The notes below the pieces were generated by a model, which did no database searches, was not told the origin of the DNA, and was given only the letters and a program-made list of their open reading frames with translations. A stretch of 64,000 bases of DNA from an uncultured Flavobacteriaceae bacterium. GTDB lineage: Bacteria; Bacteroidota; Bacteroidia; Flavobacteriales; Flavobacteriaceae. Shown here one piece after another: positions 9,625-16,423 of this stretch. The stretch is taken from NCBI GenBank assembly GCA_938011315.1, contig CALLUG010000010.1, positions 56,087 to 120,086 on the forward strand, written 5' to 3'. A program made the translations under genes and the position numbers. Each line of letters begins with the position of its first letter. The first letter of the stretch is position 1.

Positions 9625-10773
9625 ATGAAGAATTTGATTTTTAAGAATATTAAAATTTGCTCTTTACTACTAATTCTATTTTGTTTTATTAGTTGTGGAG
9701 GTAGCGATGACAGTTCAAGTACCGATACTATAGATACGGATACAAATATAGATGACAATACAGATACAGATGACGACACTGCTGTAAGTACAAGTATTAA
9801 TATATCGTCTGCATTTGGAGGAGCACTATATATTGACAATCAATATGCTAATATGAGCCTTCCTTTAGATATAGAGCTAACACCAGGGACACATATGCTA
9901 GCCTTAGGAGTTGAAGGAGATAACCAAGGCTATTACAGAAAAGAAATAACTGTCCAAGATGGTGTTGGGCAAGACATAGAATTTACTTTAGACGATTTAG
10001 CAACTCCTAGAACATGGAGAGTCCTATGGCTTAGTTTTGGCTCTGGGCAAGCTCCTGGTGGATGCGAAACAAATATATCACAAAATTTTATTGATATCGC
10101 TTTTAATAATTTTATGCAAGGAATAGAGTCGATAGAGCGAAATGCATTTAACTCAATTCAATGGGATATAGAAAGAATGGATCTTATATCAGAAAGTGTA
10201 ACGACTATTAGCTTTACATCGGTACCAGACCCTAATGACTGGACTATTAATGTTAACGAACAACCTAACGGTATTGTTGATTTTTTAGAAAACACAAAAG
10301 GGATGGACTTAACGGAGTATGATTTAATTTCTATATATTGGCCTTCTTTTTCGGTAAATGGTTCCTGTAGTTACCCTACCAGATACGGAGGTCTTGCAAG
10401 AGAAATTAGAAGGAATGATCACTCTATTGGTATTATTGAAGCACCTTTCTTTACGCAAAACGGGAGTCCTGTCCATCCAGATCCTTATACCTATGTACAT
10501 GAGTGGCTACATACTGTTGAGCTATTTTATCCCAACCACGGTATTACCTTACCAGTTGGTATAGATGGCAGAGCTGCTCACACTAACCCTCAAACTTATG
10601 GATTTGATGACGTCGTTGGGCTGTATGGCGCAATGTTTAGAGGCAATATTTTTCCTATAGATGGCACAACAGATTTTTTAGGGATGGGACCAGAAGGATT
10701 ATGGGCGTTTAATTTAGAAGATTTATCAAGAACAAGCTCTTCTTCTCCAAAGATCATTGTTGATTTAAAATAA
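9625..10773 (+). CDS. HExxH-motif lipoprotein with PEGA-like domain (paralogue 2)
   Basis: This protein is collinear with the lipoprotein at 6187-7338: signal peptide and lipobox FISC, Asp/Thr-rich linker, PEGA-like module (YIDNQY, LTPGTHMLALGVEG), the shared FNNFMQGIESIERNAF segment, HEWLH at 292-296, and the closing GPEGLWAFNLEDLSRT. Both the HExxH and the following His (FYPNH) are conserved, which suggests function. It is 382 residues against 383. The pair is arranged outward around the lactonase-like gene, as expected from an inverted duplication. Substrate and partners are unknown. Repeat copy B begins 12 bases after the stop and may provide termination. Confidence 0.8.
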   Translation: MKNLIFKNIKICSLLLILFCFISCGGSDDSSSTDTIDTDTNIDDNTDTDDDTAVSTSINISSAFGGALYIDNQYANMSLPLDIELTPGTHMLALGVEGDNQGYYRKEITVQDGVGQDIEFTLDDLATPRTWRVLWLSFGSGQAPGGCETNISQNFIDIAFNNFMQGIESIERNAFNSIQWDIERMDLISESVTTISFTSVPDPNDWTINVNEQPNGIVDFLENTKGMDLTEYDLISIYWPSFSVNGSCSYPTRYGGLAREIRRNDHSIGIIEAPFFTQNGSPVHPDPYTYVHEWLHTVELFYPNHGITLPVGIDGRAAHTNPQTYGFDDVVGLYGAMFRGNIFPIDGTTDFLGMGPEGLWAFNLEDLSRTSSSSPKIIVDLK

Positions 10774-10785
10774 AATTATAAAGTA

Positions 10786-10948
10786 ATACCAATTATTGCC
10801 CAAAATAAGCCATATAGATCGTTTCTATTGCGTTTATATATCACTATAAAACCTAAAGTAGCTAAGGCTATGTTTAGGTTTTCTATTTTGTATAAACACA
10901 GTATATTCCAATACTATTTGTAACTCATTGTGAATAACAACCGTTATA
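10786..10948 (+). repeat. Dispersed palindromic repeat, copy B (left edge of restriction island)
   Basis: A complete ~163-bp copy. Its first ~115 bases differ from copy C (19328-19490) at about two positions, while copies A, D, E and F differ much more. Ends are TACCAATTATTG and a degenerate AACCGTTATA. The central hairpin ends in a T-rich tract (TTTTCTATTTT) and could terminate the preceding lipoprotein gene. Confidence 0.9.
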
Positions 10949-10962
10949 ATAATGGGTTGCTA

Positions 10963-10970
10963 TATCTTTG
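10963..10970 (+). promoter_or_regulatory. -7 promoter box of the broken SEC-C gene
   Basis: TATCTTTG matches TAnnTTTG exactly and lies 23 bases before the ATG at 10994. No TTG is found at the ideal -33 position. Confidence 0.35.
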
Positions 10971-10993
10971 TTGCCACACATTTGAAAAAAAAA

Positions 10994-12583
10994 TGAAAGA
11001 TGAAAATGAAATTATTGCCGAATTAAATGAGTTTTCTTCTCATTCTGACTATCCTACTCTATTTAGTCGGAGAAAACTTAAACTGTTCGACCGACCAATT
11101 AGCTACAAGAAATTTTAGAGCATTATTGAATGAAAATGAAATAACATTTCTATTCGGTCTTTGGCTAAAAAATCGACATAAAAAAGTATCTAGTAAAGAC
11201 AGTTTTAAAGTTAGAGCTGGTAAAATTCATAAATTAATGGATGATTACCATTTTACTTTTCTAAAACATTTTCCAAAACCTGGAGAAACTGAAAATTTTC
11301 ATTTAGAATTCAGAACAAATCCTGCATCAGTAAGAGAAACCGTTTTTTATGGACCTTCAGGTGCATATGATTATCAATTTGTAAATTTCTTAGAAACAAA
11401 ATATTCTCGGGACAAAAATTGGCTATCAGTTAACAAAAATTACAATCTAAGCGATGTCAAAAACCTCTACATAAATTTAAAGTCAATTATTAATTTCAAA
11501 TTGAACGTTAAAGATTTTGGAAATGATTTCATTAGCTTCTACTCTTTCAGTTTTAATAACTATATTTTTAAGAAAAATCCAAATTTTACGAAAATATTAG
11601 ATTCTTTATCGTTCGGAGAAAATGAAGTTGTAAATCAAGATTTCAACGGAATCGGAGATTTAAACTAGTTTAAGATTAAACCTGTTATTAAAACAGACAC
11701 GAGTTATATTATTCCTTTACCCTATACTCTTGCAGAAGCTATTTATGACAGTCCATTTTATTGGATGATTGATGATGGAAAATATATAAATAGAGCACAA
11801 AAAAATAGAGGTGATATAGCAGAACAAATAGTAGCTGAACTACTATCAAAAAAGATAGATTCAAATTTTATTCATTCTGGAGTTGAAGTAAAAGAAGTAA
11901 AAGCGACAACAGTTACTGAAATTGATGTCTGCGTTGTTAAAGACGACAAAATGTTAATTTTTCAAGTCAAATCAAAGAGATTGAGCCAATTATCAAAAAA
12001 TGGAGATATTGAAACTTTTGAAAAGGATTTTGAACTTGCAGTAAAGGATGCATACGACCAAGCTACTTTACCTTACGAATTGATTTTGAGTAATAAATGT
12101 TATTTTCAGTATAAAGAAAGTGGAGAAAGAATCGAGCTTCCTAAAATAAATGAAATTTATTGCGCTTGTGTAGTATTGGATAGTTATGCTTCAATAACCA
12201 CCCACACAAGATTATTCTTTCAAGAAGAAAAAGTTACGCCAATAACTATGAGTATTTTTGATCTTGAAATAATAATGGAATACTCAGATAACTTTGACTT
12301 TTTATTTGATTACTTAAAAAAAAGAACACAAAACTCAAAATACTTCATTGCAGACAGCGAACTCGGTTTTTTTGAAGGCTATTTAAGAACAAAATTACAG
12401 AAAAGACCAAATTCAGGTTTAGTGGCATTTGACGCTGATTTTGCACAAAGATTTGATTTAGATTATTACAAACCGCTTATGGAAAGGTATGAAATGAACT
12501 TCCCTGAATCAATTAAAAATATTGGAAGAAATGATTACTGTTTTTGTGGAAGTGGAATTAAGTTTAAAAAATGTTGTGGATAA
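10994..12583 (+). pseudogene. Broken gene: PD-(D/E)xK-like nuclease domain with C-terminal SEC-C motif
   Basis: Three open segments form one damaged gene of about 530 codons. The first starts at ATG 10994 and runs into a stop at 11116. A frameshift near 11060-11075 moves the reading to the next frame (LNCSTDQLATRNFRALLNENE). That frame is open to an in-frame TAG at 11666-11668 and continues without shift to 12583. The middle part contains RGDIAEQIVAELL, then TEIDVCVVKDDKMLIFQVKSK, a D...QxK arrangement like PD-(D/E)xK or NERD nucleases. The end is a SEC-C zinc motif (RNDYCFCGSGIKFKKCC). Position beside a type I RM operon suggests a former defence role, which is inference. Two separate lesions argue for a real pseudogene, although sequencing error cannot be excluded. 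Confidence 0.7.
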
Positions 12584-12604
12584 AAAACGTGTGACAACAA
12601 AGAC

Positions 12605-12778
12605 GTGTATAGCTCATTGCTAATCCGTTGCTTAACCCGAAGTTAAAGCATATTTGGAAAGTCGGCAAATTTTTAAATTTGACGATTACTAATAAAAAAG
12701 ATAAGTAGTAAAATTTAAAAATCTGGCTTGTGGCTCAACCGGAAATAATCGCTAATTTGCACGCAACGAGCCATACAC
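12605..12778. repeat. Large imperfect palindromic element between the broken gene and hsdM
   Basis: The outer arms (12605-12620 and 12763-12778, GTGTATAGCTCATTGC against GTGTATGGCTCGTTGC) match with two differences. The inner arms (about 12665-12680 and 12711-12727, core ATTTTTAAATTT) also pair. The sequence between the arms is not complementary throughout. The 321-base gap 12584-12904 contains no open frame. From memory, similar unannotated palindromes are frequent beside hypothetical genes in Bacteroidota genomes, but no search was run. It may be a non-autonomous mobile element or cassette boundary. Confidence 0.6.
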
Positions 12779-12904
12779 AAGACCGTTACCTACAAAGTGA
12801 AAAGCCGACCCACTAAACCCCAAAATAACAATTTCTTACCAACGCTATAACCAAACCGAAAAGAAAAATGTAAATTGACACACAAAAGAAATAGACTAAA
12901 ATAA

Positions 12905-14476
12905 ATGAGCGAAGATCAAAAAAAACAACTCGAACAACAACTATGGAATATCGCCAATACCCTAAGAGGAAAAATGAATGCCGATGAGTTTCGAGATTAT
13001 ATTTTGGGCTTTATTTTCTACAAGTACCTATCCGAAAAAATGCGAATGTACGCCAACGACATTCTTAAACCAGACGAAATCCTATTTACCTCAATAAAAG
13101 AAAACACCAAAAACGGACAAGAGTATATTGAAGCCATAAAAGAAGAAGCAGTTGAAAAACTGGGCTACTTCTTAAAACCAACCGAGCTATTTAGTCAAAT
13201 TGCCAAAAGAGGCAATAGTGATGTAGAAGGCGTTTCCAATTTCATATTGGAAGATTTACAAAAAATCTTAACCAATATCCAACTCAGCACAATGGGAACG
13301 GAAAGCGAAGAAGATTTTGATAATCTGTTTGAAGATATGGACTTAAACTCTACCAAGCTAGGAAAATCGCCAGAAGCAAGAAACGAAATTATTGCCAAAG
13401 TGCTATCGCACTTAAACAAAATTGATTTTAAATTAGAAAATACAGAAATCGACGTTTTAGGAGATGCTTACGAATACCTTATTGGACAATTTGCAAGTGG
13501 GGCAGGAAAAAAAGCAGGCGAGTTTTACACCCCACAAGAAGTAAGCAAGGTTTTAGCCAAATTAGTAACCACAGGCAAAACAAAACTAAAATCGGTTTAC
13601 GACCCAACCTGTGGCTCAGGATCATTGTTACTGCGTGTAGCAAAAGAAGTAGAAAGTGTAACCAACTTTTACGGACAAGAGCTCAACCGTACCACTTACA
13701 ACTTGGCAAGGATGAATATGATATTGCACGATATTCATTACCGAAAGTTCGACATAAAACAAGAAGACACCCTAGAGCACCCACAACATATTGACGAGCG
13801 TTTTGAAGCCATTGTTGCCAACCCACCATTTTCGGCACAATGGTCTGCAAATCCATTGTTCACAAGTGATGATAGGTTTAGCCAATACGGAAAACTAGCT
13901 CCAAAATCTAAAGCCGATTTTGCCTTTGTACAACACATGATTCACCATTTGGCAGAAAACGGAACAATGGCACTCGTGTTACCGCACGGAGCCTTGTTTA
14001 GAGGTGGTGCCGAACAACACATACGAAAATACTTGATAGAAGACCGCAACTACTTAGATGCCGTAATTGGCCTGCCTGCCAATATCTTTTACGGAACGTC
14101 TATTCCTACGTGTATTTTAGTCTTTAAAAAATGTAGAGAAAACCCAAATAATATTCTATTTATAGACAGTAGTCAACATTTTGAAAAAATAAAAACACAA
14201 AATGTACTAAGCGAAACCAATATTGAAAAAATAGTAAGCACTTACAAAGAAAGAAAAGAAGCTGACAAATACGCTTATGTAGCAACTTTAGAAGAAATAG
14301 CCGAAAACGACTATAATCTGAACATACCAAGATATGTAAACACATTTGTGGAAGAAAAACCTGTTGATATTACCGAAGTTTCTAAAACCTTAAAAAAATT
14401 AGAAATCAGCATGCAAGAAACAGACAAAGAATTGATGGCTTTGTGCAAGGAACTAAATATTGACACCCCTTTTTAA
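12905..14476 (+). CDS. hsdM: Type I restriction-modification system, methyltransferase subunit M
   Basis: HsdM methylates adenine N6 in the target of the type I complex and is needed with HsdS for both modification and restriction. The N-terminal HsdM_N helical domain covers about residues 5-150 (LRGKMNADEFRDYILGFIFYKYLS). The SAM-binding motif YDPTCGSGSLLL starts near 232, and the amino-methyltransferase motif NPPF is at 306-309. The 523 residues match the family. It opens an operon hsdM-hsdS-transposase-hsdR with gaps of 3 bases and a 4-base overlap. No exact promoter box was seen in the palindromic upstream gap. Confidence 0.96.
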   Translation: MSEDQKKQLEQQLWNIANTLRGKMNADEFRDYILGFIFYKYLSEKMRMYANDILKPDEILFTSIKENTKNGQEYIEAIKEEAVEKLGYFLKPTELFSQIAKRGNSDVEGVSNFILEDLQKILTNIQLSTMGTESEEDFDNLFEDMDLNSTKLGKSPEARNEIIAKVLSHLNKIDFKLENTEIDVLGDAYEYLIGQFASGAGKKAGEFYTPQEVSKVLAKLVTTGKTKLKSVYDPTCGSGSLLLRVAKEVESVTNFYGQELNRTTYNLARMNMILHDIHYRKFDIKQEDTLEHPQHIDERFEAIVANPPFSAQWSANPLFTSDDRFSQYGKLAPKSKADFAFVQHMIHHLAENGTMALVLPHGALFRGGAEQHIRKYLIEDRNYLDAVIGLPANIFYGTSIPTCILVFKKCRENPNNILFIDSSQHFEKIKTQNVLSETNIEKIVSTYKERKEADKYAYVATLEEIAENDYNLNIPRYVNTFVEEKPVDITEVSKTLKKLEISMQETDKELMALCKELNIDTPF

Positions 14477-14479
14477 AAT

Positions 14480-15730
14480 ATGGAAAAGCAACAAAACAAA
14501 ATACCAAAAGTTCGCTTTCCTGAGTTTGAAGGGGAGTGGTTAAATGAGCAATTAGGGCAGCATATTAAGAAAACGGACAAGAAGAATAAAAAAAACTTAA
14601 TTCTACCTGTTTACTCCATTAATAACAAAGAAGGTTTCCTTCCACAATCGGAGCAATTTGATGGTGTTAGTAGTAATGATAGAGGTTTTGATATTAGTAT
14701 TTATAAAATTATTCAACCAAATACTTTTGCGTATAATCCTGCAAGAATTAATGTAGGTTCTATTGGATATAGTTACAATTTAGCGAATATTTTAATTAGC
14801 TCGCTTTATGTTTGTTTTCAAACAGATGATAAAATTGACGACTCTTTTTTGTTAGCTTTTTTAGATACCAACCATTTTAAAACCTCTGTTTTAAGATTTC
14901 AAGAAGGTGGTGTAAGGCAATATTTGTTTTTTGATAATCTTTCAAAAATCAAACTTCCATTCCCAACCCTACCCGAACAACAAAAAATAGCACATTTTTT
15001 TAGTATTGTAGACAAAAAACTAACCCAACTACAAGAAAAGAAAACCGCACTAGAATTGTACAAAAAAGGAATGATGCAACAAATCTTTAGCCAACAAATC
15101 AGGTTTAAAGAGGATAATGGACAAGATTTTCCGGAGTGGGAAGTGAAGACCTTGGGGGAGGTAACAACTTATACAAAAGGATTTGCTTTTAAGTCTTCCA
15201 ATTATTCTGATAGTGGATCTAGAATCGTAAGAGTTTCAGATTTAGGATCTGATAAGGTTAAAAGTGTTGGTAATAAAATTTTTATCAATGAATCAAGATC
15301 AAAAGAATTCATAAAATATAAATTATCAAAAGGAGATATTATTATTACAACTGTTGGGTCAAATCCTGAGTTAAGAGATTCTTCTGTTGGTAGAGGAATT
15401 TTGGTTAAAGAAGATAATCTTGGTTATTTAAATCAAAATTTATTAAAGTTTAATGTAAATTTTAAATTTAACAATGATTTTATATATGGTTACATAAATA
15501 CAGATAAATATTTTAACTACATAAAATCAATAAAAAGAGGCAATGCAAATCAAGCAAATATTACAGTAGTAGATTTATTAGATTATAAAATTCAACTTCC
15601 AAATCTAAAAGAACAAACCAAAATAGCCAATTTCTTATCTAAAATAGATGCTAAAATAAATACAGTAACTGAAAAAATAGAACAAATCAAGGCGTACAAA
15701 AAAGGGATGTTACAACAAATGTTTGTATAA
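14480..15730 (+). CDS. hsdS: Type I restriction-modification system, specificity subunit S
   Basis: HsdS recognises the bipartite DNA target of the complex through two target-recognition domains (about residues 10-165 and 220-375). Each is followed by a conserved helical spacer: PEQQKIAHFFSIVDKKL...YKKGMMQQIF in the middle and KEQTKIANFLSKIDAKI...YKKGMLQQMF at the end. The two halves also share a start motif, KVRFPEFEGEW and GQDFPEWEVKTL. The 416 residues are full length. It begins 3 bases after hsdM, so translation is likely coupled. No second hsdS or flanking inverted repeat for phase variation is visible. Confidence 0.95.
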   Translation: MEKQQNKIPKVRFPEFEGEWLNEQLGQHIKKTDKKNKKNLILPVYSINNKEGFLPQSEQFDGVSSNDRGFDISIYKIIQPNTFAYNPARINVGSIGYSYNLANILISSLYVCFQTDDKIDDSFLLAFLDTNHFKTSVLRFQEGGVRQYLFFDNLSKIKLPFPTLPEQQKIAHFFSIVDKKLTQLQEKKTALELYKKGMMQQIFSQQIRFKEDNGQDFPEWEVKTLGEVTTYTKGFAFKSSNYSDSGSRIVRVSDLGSDKVKSVGNKIFINESRSKEFIKYKLSKGDIIITTVGSNPELRDSSVGRGILVKEDNLGYLNQNLLKFNVNFKFNNDFIYGYINTDKYFNYIKSIKRGNANQANITVVDLLDYKIQLPNLKEQTKIANFLSKIDAKINTVTEKIEQIKAYKKGMLQQMFV

Positions 15731-15733
15731 AAA

Positions 15734-16423
15734 ATGGATAAATTTAAAAATAAATACCGCATACAATCGCACCGAAAATCCAATTGGGATTATTCGACAG
15801 ATGCCCTTTATTTTTTAACCATTAACACACAAAACAGAAAATGTAATTTGGGCAAAATTATTAATCAAAACATAATATTATCCGATTTTGGTAAAATTGT
15901 TGAAACAGAATGGCATAAATCGTTCAAAATACGAAATGAATTGATATTGCACCAATTTGTAATAATGCCAAATCATTTACACGCCATTGTCGAAATATAT
16001 ACACCACCGGGCAATGAAACGCCATACGTTAATGAAATGCCATTCGTAAATGACGTGTCATCCGTAGAGACGCACGGCCGTGCGTCTCTACCCAACACCA
16101 CAATTCCCCCCAACGCCACCATTTCCCCCAACGAAAAACCCCTGCCAATTAATCCAAAATCATTATCCATTAAACGGAACCCACCCATCCGATTACCAAA
16201 ATCAATTTCATCATTCATTGCCGGATTCAAATCTTCGGTAAATACCAAAATTGACGATTATATTGATGAACAAAAATTATCTATTCCGAAATACAATAAG
16301 AATAACCATTTTTTTCAACCCAATTATCACGACCATATTATAAGAAATAGTATTGAATATCAAAATATTTCAAATTACATCATAAACAATCCTGCAAATT
16401 GGAATAACGATTCATTAAAGTGA
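15734..16423 (+). CDS. REP-associated tyrosine transposase (RAYT, Y1_Tnp family) inside the RM operon
   Basis: This single-strand DNA transposase-like protein (229 residues) carries the HUH motif as NHLH (His81, His83) after FVIMP, and a candidate nucleophile Tyr188 in NYHDHIIR. The family is related to IS200/IS605 TnpA and acts on REP palindromes. It starts 3 bases after hsdS, and its TGA overlaps the GTG start of hsdR, so it is wired into the operon. Between the HUH motif and the tyrosine lies a low-complexity insert (about residues 90-150). The insert contains three 18-bp tandem repeats and a perfect 28-bp palindrome encoding VETHGRASL. All catalytic motifs appear intact. Confidence 0.88.
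   Translation: MDKFKNKYRIQSHRKSNWDYSTDALYFLTINTQNRKCNLGKIINQNIILSDFGKIVETEWHKSFKIRNELILHQFVIMPNHLHAIVEIYTPPGNETPYVNEMPFVNDVSSVETHGRASLPNTTIPPNATISPNEKPLPINPKSLSIKRNPPIRLPKSISSFIAGFKSSVNTKIDDYIDEQKLSIPKYNKNNHFFQPNYHDHIIRNSIEYQNISNYIINNPANWNNDSLK
16013..16066 (+). repeat. Three tandem 18-bp repeats within the transposase gene
   Basis: Units at 16013-16030, 16031-16048 and 16049-16066 begin with AATGAA/AATGAC and encode NETPYV, NEMPFV and NDVSSV. The last unit runs directly into the 28-bp palindrome. The units have diverged, so this is an old slippage or insertion product. Confidence 0.75.
16064..16091. repeat. Perfect 28-bp REP-like palindrome inside the transposase gene
   Basis: The half-site GTAGAGACGCACGG is followed immediately by its exact reverse complement. 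The sequence keeps the reading frame and encodes VETHGRASL. It is far more GC-rich than its surroundings. REP-type palindromes are the known targets of this transposase family, and from memory GTAGAGACGC-type palindromes are widespread in Bacteroidota and cyanobacteria. No other copy was seen in this window. Confidence 0.85.

Noticed and set aside
11027..11668. A stand-alone 213-residue gene
   Set aside because: Its first residues are out of frame with a better N-terminus starting at 10994, and its stop is followed in the same frame by the rest of the protein. It is one piece of a broken gene.
14480..15730. Phase-variable hsdS by inversion
   Set aside because: Only one hsdS is present, with no partner gene, no recombinase and no inverted repeats around the recognition domains.
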